Shown: one piece after another, positions 27,147 through 37,598 of the stretch
Numbering within the stretch: position 1 is the stretch's first letter
Layout: each line of letters opens with the position of its first letter
Assembly (NCBI RefSeq): GCF_001402875.1
Contig: NZ_CP012946.1
Location: 1,776,001-1,840,000, forward strand
DNA from: Blastochloris viridis
GTDB taxonomy: Bacteria > Pseudomonadota > Alphaproteobacteria > Rhizobiales > Xanthobacteraceae
DNA length: 64,000 nucleotides
Reading direction: 5' to 3'
Notes under the pieces: generated by a model
The model's database searches: none
Seen by the model: only the letters and a program-made list of their open reading frames with translations
What the model was told of the DNA's origin: nothing
Translations under genes and position numbers: made by a program

Positions 27147-27275
27147 GTATCATACGGTTTCCGGGAGATCCCTTCGGGATCCCGGAAACAAGTTCGCGAA
27201 AATCCCTTTGCAAAGAAGGGGATTTTCGGCGACCGGAATACGGTTCTCCGGCCTGATCGTCCGGAAACCGTATCA
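27147..27275. repeat. Dispersed palindromic element, copy A (best-preserved)
   Basis: Outer inverted arms (TACGGTTTCCGG and CCGGAAACCGTA) enclose two hairpins: GTTTCCGGGAGATCCC-TTCG-GGATCCCGGAAAC, and CGAAAATCCC / GGGATTTTCG. The element lies between the divergent FliK-like and PepSY genes. Related copies are at 32534, 33110, 35665, 45291, 52443 and 57560. Confidence 0.75.
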
Positions 27276-27454
27276 CGCCCAGGTTACCGAATTCTCCTCC
27301 CGCTCGGACGCAGCCGACCCAACGGCATGATCGGCGTATCGCCCGAAGTCTTGACAATCGCGAATGGATCGCAAGTAAAACCCGCCAGCAGTTCCGCATT
27401 GAAACCTGCATTACCAAGCTTTCACTTGAGAACGACCCGGTCGCGGTGTTTTGT

Positions 27455-27466
27455 TGATAAATATCA
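27455..27466. promoter_or_regulatory. Palindrome upstream of the PepSY gene (possible operator)
   Basis: TGATA-AA-TATCA is a perfect inverted repeat in an AT-rich patch (GTTGATAAATATCATTTC) 18 bp before the ATG at 27485. It could be an operator or part of the -10 region. Iron regulation is common for PepSY proteins, but this site does not match a box I can name. Confidence 0.35.
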
Positions 27467-27484
27467 TTTCAATCGAGGTTTGCC

Positions 27485-28414
27485 GTGAACAAGAACCTGC
27501 TGCTGCGTCTCCATCGCTGGACAACGCTGATATTTGCATTGCCGCTCGTGTTGATTCTGATTACCGGCCTGATCCTGTCGGTCGAGCCGATGGCCAGCCG
27601 CTCGGCTATCCAGCCGGGTGCCGTGACCCTCGACAAGGTCGAGCAGATCCTGGCCAAGCACGACCCCGATGGCCGGGCTGGCAGCCTGATGATCAGCCCG
27701 CTCGACGGCACCTTGACGCTGATGTCCGGCGGGCCGGGCGGACCCGGCGCCCGCACGGTGGTCGACCTCGCCTCCGGCGAAAAGGCCGATTCGGCGGCGT
27801 CGAACTGGTCGGGCGTGTTCATGACCTCGCGCATTCTGCACGAGCATTTCGTGTTCGACTTGCGCTGGATGGTCACGGTTTCGACCATCGCCATGTTGGT
27901 GCTGATCGCGATCGGCCTGCTGATGGGACTGCCGCGGCTGCGCAACACGCTGGCCGGCTGGCACAAGGGCATCGCGTGGTTCCTGCTGCCGCTGGTGATC
28001 TTGAGCCCGTTGACCGGTCTTCTGATCGCGCTCGGCATCAGCTTCGCCGGTGCGCCACAGGCGGCGCGGGCACCGGCGCCCGCGCTCCGCGAGGCGGTGC
28101 GGATGGTCGCGGCCGAGCATGACCTCTCCGCGGTGACCTGGATTCGGTCGCGCGGCGGCCAATTGATGGCACGGGTCAATGACGGCACGAGCCCGACGGT
28201 CTACGCCGTGACCCGCGATGCCGTGACGCCCCTGCCCGCCAACTGGCCGCGGCTGATCCACGAGGGCACCTTCGGCGGCTCGATCGGCAGCATCGTCAAT
28301 GTCGTCACGTCGTTCGCGCTGATCGGCCTGCTATGCACCGGCTTGCTGATCTGGGCCAAGCGCAAGCTGAGGAAGCCGCAGCGCCCGCGCCGACCGACCG
28401 CGGCGAACGCGTGA
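27485..28414 (+). CDS. PepSY-associated TM-helix membrane protein
   Basis: The 309-residue inner-membrane protein starts with the family pattern LLRLHRWTTLIFALPLVLILITGLIL, with a His in LHRW. It has four predicted membrane helices: near residues 12-32, 128-150, 163-187 and 270-292. A periplasmic loop carries a conserved RILHEHF. PepSY-TM proteins include ferric-siderophore reductases and are often beside TonB receptors, but none is adjacent here. The C-terminus is basic (KRKLRKPQRPRR). The function is otherwise open. Confidence 0.75.
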   Translation: MNKNLLLRLHRWTTLIFALPLVLILITGLILSVEPMASRSAIQPGAVTLDKVEQILAKHDPDGRAGSLMISPLDGTLTLMSGGPGGPGARTVVDLASGEKADSAASNWSGVFMTSRILHEHFVFDLRWMVTVSTIAMLVLIAIGLLMGLPRLRNTLAGWHKGIAWFLLPLVILSPLTGLLIALGISFAGAPQAARAPAPALREAVRMVAAEHDLSAVTWIRSRGGQLMARVNDGTSPTVYAVTRDAVTPLPANWPRLIHEGTFGGSIGSIVNVVTSFALIGLLCTGLLIWAKRKLRKPQRPRRPTAANA

Positions 28415-28594
28415 GGCCCCTGTCGGCCCGGATGCAGATGCGCCGGGCCGACGGCTCGGAAACGCAAGCATTGCGGGACGGGCCGCGGGTTGCCGCCGCC
28501 GTCGGCGTTCGGTTCGGCCGATTGGTGGGCGGGATTTGACGTTCAGGCCGCCCGGCGCATCTGGTAGGATGGTCCCGCCGAGGAGCGCTTTGCC

Positions 28595-29155
28595 ATGAAT
28601 ATCCGGACCCTGCCCCCGCTGACGCCGGACGAGTTCCTCAACCACCCGGCCTTGCAGAACCAGCGCTGCGAGCTGAGCGAGGGGCGCATCGTGATGATGA
28701 CCGGGGCGTCAAAGGCCCATCGAGAGATCGCCGGCAACCTGTTTGTCATGCTGCACGCCGCGCTGGACCGGAGCCGCTACCACGTGGCAATGGCCGAGCT
28801 GGCGATCCGGGTCGGCCGATCCGTCCGCTACCCCGACGTGGCAGTCGACGTGCAAAGCTCGGATCCCAAGGGCCTCACCGCCGTCTCCCCGCTGTTGATC
28901 GCCGAAGTGGGTTCGCCCTCCACGGTTGCCACCGACTTCGGGGCAAAGGTGCGCGAATACACCAGCCTGCCGAGCCTTGCCGCCTATGTCGTGCTGTCGC
29001 AGGACGAGCCGCGGGCATGGCTGTGGGCGCGCAATGCCGAGGGCGGCTTCCCGGATGAGCCGGAGATGCTGGTCGGGCGGGAGGCTGTAATCCCGCTGCC
29101 CGGCCTTGAGCTGACGCTGGGGCTCGGCGATATCTATTCGAGCGTCGGCGATTAA
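28595..29155 (+). CDS. Uma2 family (DUF820) putative endonuclease
   Basis: The 186-residue protein has the Uma2 fold, a PD-(D/E)xK-like nuclease family often found in multiple copies and in cyanobacteria. Motifs seen are LTPDEFL, RCELSEGRIVMMTGAS, RYPDVAVDV (acidic catalytic Asp), LLIAEVGSPSTVATDFGAKVREY (Glu followed by the Lys-containing helix) and LPSLAAYVVLSQDEP. The biological role of the family is unknown; transposon-associated functions have been suggested. It has its own promoter region; a degenerate repeat follows it. Confidence 0.85.
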   Translation: MNIRTLPPLTPDEFLNHPALQNQRCELSEGRIVMMTGASKAHREIAGNLFVMLHAALDRSRYHVAMAELAIRVGRSVRYPDVAVDVQSSDPKGLTAVSPLLIAEVGSPSTVATDFGAKVREYTSLPSLAAYVVLSQDEPRAWLWARNAEGGFPDEPEMLVGREAVIPLPGLELTLGLGDIYSSVGD

Positions 29156-29187
29156 TCGACGACTTGCTGCGCGTCGCGAAACTTCCC

Positions 29188-29307
29188 GTCGTTCCGGGCA
29201 AGCGGCATCAGCCGCGCGACGCGGAACCGTCAATAGATTTGGCGCCTTTTCTGGTGGAAGGTCCCGGATGCTCGCGCGTGCTGCGCACCCGCTCGCTCCG
29301 GGACGAC
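29188..29307. repeat. Degenerate intergenic palindrome with GTCGTTCCGGG / TCCGGGACGAC ends
   Basis: Outer arms GTCGTTCCGGG (from 29188) and CTCCGGGACGAC (to 29307) flank internal CGCGCG/TGCGCA palindromic blocks. This layout resembles a very common repeat of Bradyrhizobium relatives (from memory). It lies between the convergent Uma2 and gatA genes and could serve as a bidirectional terminator. Confidence 0.5.
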
Positions 29308-29317
29308 AGCGCGGAGG

Positions 29318-30799
29318 TCAAGCCCACCAAGCCTCCGGCACCACGAACCGCCCGGCGGCCTGTTCGATGACCTCGCCCAGCGCGAACAGCGTCTCCTCGT
29401 CGAACGGCCGGCCGATCAGTTGCAGGCCGAGCGGTAAACCTTGCCCATCCAGCCCGGCCGGCACCGCGATGCCCGGCAGGCCGGCCATGTTCACCGTCAC
29501 TGTGAAGATGTCGTTGAGGTACATCTCGACCGGGTTGCTTGATCCCTTCTCGCCTATGCCGAACGCGGCGGACGGCGTGGCCGGGGTCAGCACCGCGTCG
29601 ACGCCGGCGTCGAACGCCAGATCGAAGTCGCGCTTGATCAACGTGCGAACCTTCTGCGCGCGCAGGTAATAGGCGTCGTAATAGCCCGCCGACAGCACGT
29701 AGGTGCCGATCATGACGCGGCGGCGCACCTCGCGGCCGAAGCCCGCGGCGCGGGTCTTCTCGTACATGTCGCCGATGCTCTCGCCCGGCACGCGCAGGCC
29801 GTAGCGCACCCCGTCATAGCGGGCGAGGTTGGAGGACGCCTCGGCCGGCGCGACGATGTAATAGGCCGGCAGCGCGTACTTGGTATGCGGCAGCGAAATC
29901 TCGACGATGGTGGCGCCGGCGTCCTTCAGCCAGGCGATGCCGGCCTGCCACAGCGCGTCGATCTCCGCTTCCAGGCCGTCGACCCGGTATTCCTTGGGGA
30001 TACCGATGGTCATGCCCTTCACCGAGCGGCCGATCGCCGCCTCGTAGTCCGGCACGTCGCGGTCGACCGAGGTGGTGTCCTTGGGATCGAAGCCGGCCAT
30101 CGAACGCAGCAGAATGGCGGCGTCGCGCACCGTCTTGGCGAACGGACCGGCCTGGTCGAGCGAGGACGCGAACGCCACGATGCCGAAGCGCGAGCAGCGG
30201 CCATAGGTCGGCTTGATGCCGACGGTGCCGGTGAACGCCGCCGGCTGGCGGATCGAGCCGCCGGTGTCGGTACCGGTAGCACCTAGGCACAAATTGGCCG
30301 CCACCGCCGCGGCCGAGCCGCCGGAGGAGCCGCCCGGCACCAGCTTGGTGTCGGACCCCTGGCGGCGCCACGGCGACACCACCGGGCCGAACGCGCTGGT
30401 CTCGTTCGACGAGCCCATCGCGAACTCGTCGTTGTTGAGCTTGCCGAGCATCACCGCGCCGTCGCGCCACAGCTGGCTGGTGACGGTCGACTCGTACGGC
30501 GGCACGAACTCGCCCAGGATCTTCGAGCAGGCGGTGGTGCGCACGCCCTCGGTGCAGAACAAATCCTTGATGCCGAGCGGGATGCCCTCCAGCGGCCTGG
30601 CTTCGCCGCGGGCGATACGGGCGTCGGAGGCCTCGGCCATCGCCAGCGCCTTGTCCGGCGTCTCCAGTACATAGGCGTTCAGGGCGCGGGCATTGGCGAT
30701 GGCGCCAAGATGCGCCGCCGTCAGCTCGCGGGCGGACACCTCCTTGCGGGCCAGCGCGTCGCGGGCCTCGGCCAGGGTCAGGCGGGTGAGATCGCGCAT
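29318..30799 (-). CDS. gatA: Asp-tRNA(Asn)/Glu-tRNA(Gln) amidotransferase subunit A
   Basis: GatA is the amidase subunit of GatCAB, which releases ammonia from glutamine to amidate mischarged Glu-tRNA(Gln) or Asp-tRNA(Asn). The 493-residue protein has the amidase-signature triad: Lys78 (GIKDLF), cis-Ser158 (PGGSSGGS) and nucleophile Ser182 ([12 protein letters not shown]). Length is normal. It follows gatC by two bases and is expected to be co-transcribed. gatB is not in the window. Confidence 0.96.
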   Translation of the reverse strand: MRDLTRLTLAEARDALARKEVSARELTAAHLGAIANARALNAYVLETPDKALAMAEASDARIARGEARPLEGIPLGIKDLFCTEGVRTTACSKILGEFVPPYESTVTSQLWRDGAVMLGKLNNDEFAMGSSNETSAFGPVVSPWRRQGSDTKLVPGGSSGGSAAAVAANLCLGATGTDTGGSIRQPAAFTGTVGIKPTYGRCSRFGIVAFASSLDQAGPFAKTVRDAAILLRSMAGFDPKDTTSVDRDVPDYEAAIGRSVKGMTIGIPKEYRVDGLEAEIDALWQAGIAWLKDAGATIVEISLPHTKYALPAYYIVAPAEASSNLARYDGVRYGLRVPGESIGDMYEKTRAAGFGREVRRRVMIGTYVLSAGYYDAYYLRAQKVRTLIKRDFDLAFDAGVDAVLTPATPSAAFGIGEKGSSNPVEMYLNDIFTVTVNMAGLPGIAVPAGLDGQGLPLGLQLIGRPFDEETLFALGEVIEQAAGRFVVPEAWWA

Positions 30800-30801
30800 C
30801 G

Positions 30802-31089
30802 TCACTCCACCACCTTGGGAACGAGGTAATAGCCATCGTCGCTGGCGGGGGCGTTGGCGAGCACCTTGTCGGCGATGCCGCCGTCGGTGACCTTGTCCTC
30901 GCGCATCTTCATCGCCATCGGCGTGACCGAAACCATCGGCTCGATGCCCGCGACATCGACCTCGCCGAGTTGCTCGACGAAGGCCAGGATGGCGTTGAGC
31001 TCGCCTTGGAGGTGAGGCACCTCGGCGTCGGTGACGGCAATGCGTGCCAGATGCGCCACCCGGCGCACCGTGGCTTGATCGACGGACAT
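30802..31089 (-). CDS. gatC: Asp-tRNA(Asn)/Glu-tRNA(Gln) amidotransferase subunit C
   Basis: The 95-residue protein shows the GatC pattern ([69 protein letters not shown]). GatC stabilises the GatA-GatB complex. It stops two bases before gatA. Confidence 0.95.
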   Translation of the reverse strand: MSVDQATVRRVAHLARIAVTDAEVPHLQGELNAILAFVEQLGEVDVAGIEPMVSVTPMAMKMREDKVTDGGIADKVLANAPASDDGYYLVPKVVE

Positions 31090-31170
31090 TGAGAGCCCTC
31101 GGAAATGGGCGCCAAGGCGGCGCGAACACGGCTGCGGTTCTACAAAGCCGCGTTTCGCGCCGCAACCGCC

Positions 31171-31863
31171 TCAGAGCGAGAACGCCTCGCCCTTCTCCGG
31201 CACGACGACCTCAATGCCGGAGCCGATCATCTCCCGGCAGAAGCGGTCCGGCGTCTGCTCGATGATCGGGAAGGTGCCGTAATGGCAGGGGATGGCGATC
31301 TTCGGCGTCACGAACTTCTTCATCGCCAGCGCCGCGGTGTGCGGGCTCATGGTGAAGCGGTCGCCGATCGGACAGATGCAGACCTTGACGTCGTGAATCT
31401 CGGACAACAGGCCCATGTCGGAGAAGATGTCGGTGTCGCCCATGTGCCACAGCACCGGCTCGCCGGGGGCCTTGACGATGACGCCGTTGGCCGGGCCGAG
31501 CGGCGCCTCGACCCCGGGAAGGCTGGCGGAGTGGTCGGCACGCACCAGCGTCACCGTGAACTCGCCCTGGTCGGTGGTGCCGCCGGTGTTCATCGGGTCG
31601 ACCGTCTCCACCCCCTGCGAGGCCAGCCACATCGCCAGATCGTAATTGGTCACTACCTTGGCCCCAGTCGCCTTGGCAATCTCCACGGTGTCGCCGACAT
31701 GGTCGCCGTGGCCGTGGGTGACGAGGATGTGGGTGGCGCCGGCCGCGGCCTGCCCGGCATGGCCCTGAAAGGCCGGATTTCCGGTGAAGAACGGGTCGAT
31801 CAGGATGACCGAGGTGGCAAGTTCCACGCGGAAGGCGGAATGGCCGAACCATGTGATTTTCAT
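31171..31863 (-). CDS. UPF0173 metal-dependent hydrolase (UlaG-like MBL fold)
   Basis: The 230-residue protein has the MBL signature HGHGDHVGD and starts [14 protein letters not shown]. It also has [27 protein letters not shown] and [17 protein letters not shown], all typical of the UPF0173/YtkL group. The substrate is unknown. It lies 81 bp upstream of gatC on the same strand and diverges from ruvX. In related genomes this trio keeps the same order. Confidence 0.88.
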   Translation of the reverse strand: MKITWFGHSAFRVELATSVILIDPFFTGNPAFQGHAGQAAAGATHILVTHGHGDHVGDTVEIAKATGAKVVTNYDLAMWLASQGVETVDPMNTGGTTDQGEFTVTLVRADHSASLPGVEAPLGPANGVIVKAPGEPVLWHMGDTDIFSDMGLLSEIHDVKVCICPIGDRFTMSPHTAALAMKKFVTPKIAIPCHYGTFPIIEQTPDRFCREMIGSGIEVVVPEKGEAFSL

Positions 31864-31973
31864 CTGTTTCCTCCCCGAGCGCTGCGGTGGGCCGGTTACA
31901 GATGCAGCAAACCACGTTCGACGGGATGACGCACCGTGCGAGATCGTCCAAGGTGGGTGAAAAGGATAACACC

Positions 31974-32441
31974 ATGCCGGCCCGCGTCGCCCCGCTCGTC
32001 GAACTCGCCGCCGATCTCGCCCCAGGGCCCCTGATCGGGCTCGACCTTGGCACCAAGACCATCGGCGTGGCGATGTCCGACCGCACCCGCACCATCGCCG
32101 GCGCGGTGAAGACCATCATGCGGCGCAAGTTCACGCTCGACGCCGCCGAGTTGCTGGCGCTGGCGACCAAGGAGGGCGCGGCGGCGCTGGTGCTCGGCCT
32201 GCCCCTCAACATGGACGGTTCCGAAGGCCCCAGAGCCCAGGCGACGCGAGCGTTCGCGCGCAACCTCGCCCAACTGACCGAGATTCCGATCGGCTTCTGG
32301 GACGAGCGGCTGTCGACGGTCGCGGTCACCCGCACCCTGCTGGAGGCCGACACCTCGCGCGCCAAGCGCGCGGAGGTGGTCGACAAGATGGCCGCCGCCT
32401 ACCTGCTGCAGGGCGCGCTCGACCGGCTGCGGATGCTGTGA
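31974..32441 (+). CDS. ruvX: Holliday junction resolvase-like protein YqgF/RuvX
   Basis: The 155-residue protein has the RNase H-like fold of Yqg[16 protein letters not shown] (first Asp), [29 protein letters not shown] (Glu) and [15 protein letters not shown] (last Asp). YqgF is implicated in pre-16S rRNA 5' end processing and in recombination. The ATG at 31974 is preceded by AAGGATA; an upstream in-frame GTG at 31887 is less likely. Confidence 0.92.
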   Translation: MPARVAPLVELAADLAPGPLIGLDLGTKTIGVAMSDRTRTIAGAVKTIMRRKFTLDAAELLALATKEGAAALVLGLPLNMDGSEGPRAQATRAFARNLAQLTEIPIGFWDERLSTVAVTRTLLEADTSRAKRAEVVDKMAAAYLLQGALDRLRML

Positions 32442-32533
32442 TCCGAAATCCGGCCGGCCATGCCGGCGTTTCATCGTGAGGTCGCCGGTCACGCAGTCTG
32501 CAGACGAGCACTTCGACAGTCTGACAACAAAAA

Positions 32534-32680
32534 CTCGCCGAAATCCTTGTCGGATCCAAAATCCAGCTGATCAGGCCGGAGTTTCGGCGTGCAGTCGCCG
32601 AAAACTTCCCTTCCGATCACGGATGTTTCGGCGAGGTTGTTTCCGGGATCACGACGTGATCATCCGGAAACCGCATATCG
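32534..32680. repeat. Dispersed palindromic element, copy B
   Basis: It contains GTTTCCGG-GATCACGACGTGATC-AT-CCGGAAAC (hairpin 32639-32671) preceded by CGCCGAAAACTTCCCTT...GATGTTTCGGCGAGG (a second hairpin). A third block, CTGATCAGGCCGGAGTTTCGG, recurs in copy F. It lies between ruvX and the convergent small exported-protein gene. Confidence 0.75.
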
Positions 32681-32721
32681 GGTAGGCGGCGAAGGCAAAC
32701 CGCGCCCGGCGCCAGGCCGGA

Positions 32722-33057
32722 TTACCTGGTCTCGTACCAGCGGCGGAAGTAGACGTCATTGCTCTGCTCCACCGGAGCCGTTCGCCACCGGCGCGGCGGC
32801 GGCGGATAGCTCACCGCCGGCCCGCCATAATAGACCGGCCCGCCGTAGTAGCCCGGCACGACCGGACCGCCGACGAAACCATCGGGGTCGCACGCTGCCG
32901 CATCAAAGGCGTACGGGCCATCATCGATGGCCTCCGGTGCGACGCGAGCGGTATCTTTATGACCGCGCCAAGCCTCGGCCGGTTGAACCAGCACCGAGCC
33001 GACGAGCGCCGCCATAAGTCCGACCGCGGCGGCGCCAGGGAGCGAATTGCGTGCCAT
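32722..33057 (-). CDS. Small exported Gly/Tyr/Pro-rich protein
   Basis: The 111-residue product starts at 33057 with a GAGGAAG site. It has a signal peptide (RNSLPGAAAVGLMAALVGSVLVQPAEA), and the mature part ends in a low-complexity tail with GYYGGPVYYGG and YPPPPRRW. Comparable small Gly-Tyr-rich exported proteins are common in Hyphomicrobiales, but the function is unknown. It is flanked on both sides by copies of the dispersed palindromic element. Confidence 0.65.
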   Translation of the reverse strand: MARNSLPGAAAVGLMAALVGSVLVQPAEAWRGHKDTARVAPEAIDDGPYAFDAAACDPDGFVGGPVVPGYYGGPVYYGGPAVSYPPPPRRWRTAPVEQSNDVYFRRWYETR

Positions 33058-33109
33058 CTGCGCTTCCTCGATTGTTGTGAGCCGCCCTCCGGCCCGAGCC
33101 TGGTCGTTC

Positions 33110-33192
33110 GGTTTCCGAAAATTCCCTTTCCGATCAAGGATTTTTCGGCGAAGTTGTTTTCGGCAATCACGACGTGACCAACTGGAAACCGT
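33110..33192. repeat. Dispersed palindromic element, copy C
   Basis: GGTTTCCGAAAATTCCCTTT, CGATCAAGGATTTTTCGGCG and AATCACGACGTGACC, ending GGAAACCG, are in the same order as in copy B. It lies between the small exported-protein gene and pyrB. Confidence 0.7.
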
Positions 33193-33356
33193 TTGGTGCC
33201 TTCCGCATAACGTCGACAGCGCCGTTTGCTGCTGCCATCGTGGCTGTGTCATGTTGCTGCACGGCCGGCGTTGTGCTGCGGCTGGGGACAGCGGCGCGGA
33301 TCGGCGCCGTCCGCCTTGTCCATGTGGGGGCTGACCGGCTAAGGACAGCACTTGGC

Positions 33357-34310
33357 ATGACCCTCGAACCGCCCTCCCCCTCCGTGCTCAACCGGCGCCA
33401 CCTTCTTGGCATCGAAGGGCTGTCCTATCCTGAGATCACCGGCCTGCTCGATCTCGCCGACGAGTACGTCGCGCTGAACCGCCAGGTCGAGAAGAAGCGG
33501 GCGATCCTGCGCGGCCGCACCCAGGTCAATCTGTTCTTCGAAGCCTCGACGCGCACCCAGTCCTCGTTCGAAATCGCCGGCAAACGGCTCGGCGCCGACG
33601 TCATGAACATGTCGGTCAACTCGTCCTCGATGAAGAAGGGCGAGACGCTGATCGACACTGCGGTGACGCTCAACGCCATGCATCCGGACATCCTGGTGGT
33701 GCGCCATCAGGACTCCGGCGCAGTGGCACTGCTGGCCCGCAAGGTCGACTGCTCGGTGATCAATGCCGGCGACGGCGCCCACGAGCACCCGACCCAGGCC
33801 CTGCTCGACGCCCTGACCATCCGCCGCAACAAGGGCGCCATCGATCAACTCACGGTGGCGATCTGCGGCGACATCCTGCATTCGCGGGTGGCGCGCTCCA
33901 ACATCATCCTGCTCAACACGCTGGGCGCGCGGGTGCGGGTGGTGGCGCCCACCACCCTGCTGCCGGGCGGGATCGAGCGGTTCGGCGTCGAGGTCTATCG
34001 GGACATGCGCGAGGGTCTGCGCGACGCCGACATCGTGATGATGCTGCGGTTGCAGCGCGAGCGCATGAACGGCTCGTTCGTGCCCTCGGTGCGGGAGTAC
34101 TTTCACTATTACGGCCTCGACCCGGCCAAGCTGCGCTACGCCAAGCCCGACGCTTTGGTGATGCATCCGGGACCGATGAACCGCGGCGTCGAGATCGACT
34201 CCAGCGTCGCCGACGGCGCCCAATCGCTGATCAACGAGCAGGTTGAGATGGGGGTGGCGGTGCGGATGGCGGCACTCGACGCACTCTCCCGACACCTGCC
34301 CAACGCATGA
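33357..34310 (+). CDS. pyrB: Aspartate carbamoyltransferase catalytic subunit
   Basis: ATCase makes carbamoyl-aspartate, the first committed step of pyrimidine synthesis. The 317-residue protein has the carbamoyl-phosphate loop ([12 protein letters not shown]), the SMKKGET loop, HRQD-equivalent [21 protein letters not shown] and the [12 protein letters not shown] motif. The ATG at 33357 fits the family N-terminus. It overlaps the next gene by four bases. No pyrI regulatory subunit is present; the partner is the dihydroorotase-like protein encoded next. Confidence 0.96.
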   Translation: MTLEPPSPSVLNRRHLLGIEGLSYPEITGLLDLADEYVALNRQVEKKRAILRGRTQVNLFFEASTRTQSSFEIAGKRLGADVMNMSVNSSSMKKGETLIDTAVTLNAMHPDILVVRHQDSGAVALLARKVDCSVINAGDGAHEHPTQALLDALTIRRNKGAIDQLTVAICGDILHSRVARSNIILLNTLGARVRVVAPTTLLPGGIERFGVEVYRDMREGLRDADIVMMLRLQRERMNGSFVPSVREYFHYYGLDPAKLRYAKPDALVMHPGPMNRGVEIDSSVADGAQSLINEQVEMGVAVRMAALDALSRHLPNA

Positions 34311-35626
34311 ACGGGGCGATCATGCCGGTCACCGAGAACCGCCCGCTGCTGTTCGCCAACGCCCGCGTCGTCGACCCCGCGCGCGAGCTCGACTTCTCCG
34401 GTGACGTGCTGATCGCCGACGGCGTGATCCGCGAGACGGCGCGCGGCATCGCGAGCGCCGGGGTGCCGGAGGGCACGCAGGTGGTCGATTGCCGCGGCCG
34501 GGTGGTCGCACCAGGCCTGGTCGACATGCGCGCCTTCGTTGGCGAGCCCGGTGCCGAGCACCGCGAGACGCTGGCCTCAGCCAGCCAGGCCGCGGCGGCC
34601 GGCGGCGTCACCACCATCGTCTGCCAGCCGGAAACCGATCCGCCGATCGACGATCCGGCGGTGGTCGACTTCGTGCTGCGACGCGCCCGCGACACCGCCA
34701 TCGTGCGGGTGCGGCCGATGGCGGCGCTGACCAAGGGCCTCGCCGGCAGGGAGATGACGGAGATCGGCCTGCTGGGCGCCGCCGGCGCGGTGGCCTTCAC
34801 CAACGGCGCGCAGAGCGTTACCAACGCCCAGCTGTTCCGCCGCGCCTTGACCTACGCCCGCGACTTCGACGCGCTGATCGTCCATCACACCGAGGACCCC
34901 TCGCTGGTCGGTGCCGGCACCATGAACGAGGGGGAGTTCGCCAGCCGGCTCGGCCTCGCCGGTATTCCGCGCGTCGCCGAGACCATCATGCTCGAGCGCG
35001 ACATGCGGCTGGTGGCGCTGACCAGGGGCCGCTACCACGCCGCCTCGCTGACCTGCGCCGATTCGCTCCAGGTGCTGGCCCGTGCCAAGGAGGCCGGGCT
35101 GCCGGTCACCGCATCGGTGTCGATCAACCACCTGAGCTTCAACGAGTTCGACGTCGGCGCCTTCCGAACCTTCTTCAAGCTTTCTCCGCCGCTGCGCAGC
35201 GAGACCGACCGGTTAGCGCTGATCGAGGCGGTCGCCTCCGGCCTGATCGACGTGGTGATGAGCGACCACAACCCGCAGGACGTCGAGACCAAGCGCCTCA
35301 CTTTCTCTGAGGCGGCAGCCGGCGCCATCGGGCTGGAAACCATGCTGTCGGCCGGCCTGCGGCTGGTGCACGCCGGCAAACTTTCGCTGCTGCGGCTGCT
35401 GCGGGCGCTGTCGTCCCGTCCCGCCGAAATCCTGGGCCTCCCGGTCGGCACGCTGAGGCCCGGCGCCCCGGCCGACATCATCGTGTTCGACCCGGACGAA
35501 CCCTGGCTGCTCGTCCCCGCCGACCTGAAATCGCGCTGCAAGAACACCCCGTTCGACGAGGCGCGGATGGAAGGCCGCGTGCTGAGGACTCTTGTTGCCG
35601 GCCGCACGGTCTACGAATATTTCTGA
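34307..35626 (+). CDS. pyrX: Dihydroorotase-like protein lacking the catalytic HxH (PyrC'/PyrX type)
   Basis: The 439-residue protein is a class I dihydroorotase homologue, but the metal-binding DxHxH is changed to [10 protein letters not shown] (D73, R75, F77). Other sites are partly kept ([23 protein letters not shown]). In bacteria such as Pseudomonas, an inactive DHOase partner (PyrC'/PyrX) is needed for PyrB to assemble into an active dodecamer, and an active PyrC is encoded elsewhere. The ATGA-type overlap with pyrB fits a fixed 1:1 complex. It is often annotated simply as pyrC; inactivity is inferred from the missing histidines. Confidence 0.85.
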   Translation: MNGAIMPVTENRPLLFANARVVDPARELDFSGDVLIADGVIRETARGIASAGVPEGTQVVDCRGRVVAPGLVDMRAFVGEPGAEHRETLASASQAAAAGGVTTIVCQPETDPPIDDPAVVDFVLRRARDTAIVRVRPMAALTKGLAGREMTEIGLLGAAGAVAFTNGAQSVTNAQLFRRALTYARDFDALIVHHTEDPSLVGAGTMNEGEFASRLGLAGIPRVAETIMLERDMRLVALTRGRYHAASLTCADSLQVLARAKEAGLPVTASVSINHLSFNEFDVGAFRTFFKLSPPLRSETDRLALIEAVASGLIDVVMSDHNPQDVETKRLTFSEAAAGAIGLETMLSAGLRLVHAGKLSLLRLLRALSSRPAEILGLPVGTLRPGAPADIIVFDPDEPWLLVPADLKSRCKNTPFDEARMEGRVLRTLVAGRTVYEYF

Positions 35627-35664
35627 GCCGTTATCGGCAAGCTCCAGTCAGGTCGCTTCGCCGG

Positions 35665-35720
35665 GCTGTCGTCGAAAATTCCTTATTCTCCAAGGTCTTT
35701 TCGGCGAAAGCTGATCCATA
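35665..35720. repeat. Dispersed palindromic element, copy D (partial)
   Basis: Only one hairpin is clear: GTCGAAAATTCCTTATTC / AAGGTCTTTTCGGCG (35671-35706). It lies between the pyrC-like gene and plsY. Confidence 0.55.
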
Positions 35721-35791
35721 ACCGCAACGGCGTAACCGCAATTGGCCGGGCGGATCGTCCATTTTCGCGATTCTGTCGTCACGGGGGCATC

Positions 35792-36475
35792 ATGCCGGAG
35801 ATCGACTGGACATACGGTTGGCCGTCCTTTGTCGCCGCCTTGGCGCTTGGCTACCTGCTGGGAGCGATCCCGTTCGGGGTCATCTTCACCCGCCTGGCCG
35901 GCGCCGGAGACCTGCGCACCATCGGCTCGGGCAACATCGGCGCCACCAACGTGCTGCGCACCGGCCGCAAGGGGCTGGCCGCGGCGACTCTGATCTTTGA
36001 TGCGCTGAAAGGCACCGCCGCGGTGCTGATCGCCGCCCATCTGTGGGTGGACGAGCAGCCGCTGATCGCCGGGCTCGGCGCCTTCGTCGGCCATTTGTGG
36101 CCGATCTGGCTCAAGTTCAAAGGCGGCAAGGGCGTCGCCACCTATCTTGGCGTGCTGTTCGGCGTCGCCTGGCCGGCGGCGCTGGTGTTCGTCGCGGTGT
36201 GGCTGGCGGTGGCGGCCATCACCAAATATTCCTCGCTCGCGGCCTTGATCGCCAGCATCGTCACGCCGTCGGCGCTGATTTTCTTCGGCTATGACGACGC
36301 GGTCCATCTCTATATGGGCCTGACCATCCTGCTGCTGTGGACCCACCGGGCCAACATCGACCGGCTGCGCAAGGGCTCCGAGGGCAAGATCGGCGGCACC
36401 GCGGCGCCGGCTGCGGCGCGTGCGACCCCGCCGTCGACGTCGTCCAACCCGCCCGGTGCGGACAACGTGCCGTGA
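35792..36475 (+). CDS. plsY: Glycerol-3-phosphate acyltransferase PlsY
   Basis: PlsY transfers an acyl group from acyl-phosphate to glycerol-3-phosphate, starting phospholipid synthesis in the inner membrane. The 227-residue protein has the three family motifs: [36 protein letters not shown], and the segment around [11 protein letters not shown]. About five membrane helices are present. The C-terminal 30 residues are a Pro/Ala/Ser tail beyond the usual end. Its stop overlaps the dprA GTG. Confidence 0.94.
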   Translation: MPEIDWTYGWPSFVAALALGYLLGAIPFGVIFTRLAGAGDLRTIGSGNIGATNVLRTGRKGLAAATLIFDALKGTAAVLIAAHLWVDEQPLIAGLGAFVGHLWPIWLKFKGGKGVATYLGVLFGVAWPAALVFVAVWLAVAAITKYSSLAALIASIVTPSALIFFGYDDAVHLYMGLTILLLWTHRANIDRLRKGSEGKIGGTAAPAAARATPPSTSSNPPGADNVP

Positions 36476-37590
36476 CCGCCCCGACGGGTCGCCATCTCGA
36501 CGACGCGACCCGCCTGGACTGGCTGCGCCTGTCGCGTTGCCAGAACGTCGGTCCCCGCACTTTTCGGGCGCTGATCAACCATTTCGGCGGGGCACGCGCC
36601 GCAATCGACGCCCTGCCGACCTTGGCCAAGCGCGGCGGCGGCCGCGGCATTCGGATCGCCAGCGGCGAGGAGATCGATCGCGAGATGGCGGCGGCCCGCA
36701 AGCTCGGCGTGTCGTTCGTGGCGCTGGGCGAGCCGGAGTATCCGCCACGGCTGCGCCAGGAAGACGACTCCCCGCCCCTGCTGGCGGTGCGTGGCCGGGC
36801 CGAGGTGCTGACCAGGCCGATGGTCGCCATTGTCGGCGCCCGCAACGCTTCCGCCGCGGGCCACAAGATGGCGGCGATTCTCGGCCGTGACCTTGGCAGC
36901 GCCGGCTTCGTCGTCGTCTCCGGGCTCGCCCGCGGCGTCGACGCCAGCGCCCATGTTGCGTCGCTGGCCACCGGCACGGTGGCGGTGCTGGCCGGGGGCC
37001 AGGATCGCCCCTACCCGCCGGAGAATTTCGACCTGCTCGACCGCCTGCTGGAAACCGGCGCCGCGGTCTCCGAAATGCCGATGGGCTGGGAGCCGCGCGG
37101 CCGCGACTTTCCGCGTCGCAACCGCCTGATCTCCGGCATGGCGCTGGGTGTGGTGGTGGTCGAGGCTGCCGAGCGCTCGGGGTCGCTGATCACCGCCCGC
37201 TTTGCCGGCGAACAGGGCCGCGAGGTGTTCGCCGTGCCCGGCTCGCCGATCGATCCGCGTGCGGCCGGCAGCAACCGCCTCCTGAAGCAGGGCGCCACCT
37301 TGGTAACCGAAGCCGCCGACGTCATCGAGGCGCTGGCGCCGATCCTCGGCGTCGCGCCGGAGGCCAAGCCGCTCGGCGAGCCAGAACCTTTGCTGTCACC
37401 GGCTTCATCGGGGCCCGACGACGACCTCCGTTATCGCATCGCCGGTCTGCTCGGGCCGACGCCGGTGTCGATCGACGATCTGGTGCGCCTTGCCGACGCG
37501 CCGGCCGCTGCGGTGCGGGTGGTGCTGCTGGAACTCGACCTCGCCGGCCGGCTGGTGCGGCAGGGCAACGGCCTCGTCGCCGCCGCCTGA
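36472..37590 (+). CDS. dprA: DNA-processing protein DprA/Smf
   Basis: DprA binds incoming single-stranded DNA and loads RecA during natural transformation. The 372-residue protein has an N-terminal HhH/SAM-like region ([19 protein letters not shown]) and the Rossmann-like core ([75 protein letters not shown]). A C-terminal winged-helix (DML1-like) domain follows. It starts with GTG overlapping plsY. The plsY-dprA-topA order is conserved in relatives. Confidence 0.94.
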   Translation: MTAPTGRHLDDATRLDWLRLSRCQNVGPRTFRALINHFGGARAAIDALPTLAKRGGGRGIRIASGEEIDREMAAARKLGVSFVALGEPEYPPRLRQEDDSPPLLAVRGRAEVLTRPMVAIVGARNASAAGHKMAAILGRDLGSAGFVVVSGLARGVDASAHVASLATGTVAVLAGGQDRPYPPENFDLLDRLLETGAAVSEMPMGWEPRGRDFPRRNRLISGMALGVVVVEAAERSGSLITARFAGEQGREVFAVPGSPIDPRAAGSNRLLKQGATLVTEAADVIEALAPILGVAPEAKPLGEPEPLLSPASSGPDDDLRYRIAGLLGPTPVSIDDLVRLADAPAAAVRVVLLELDLAGRLVRQGNGLVAAA

Positions 37591-37598
37591 CCGGCGCA

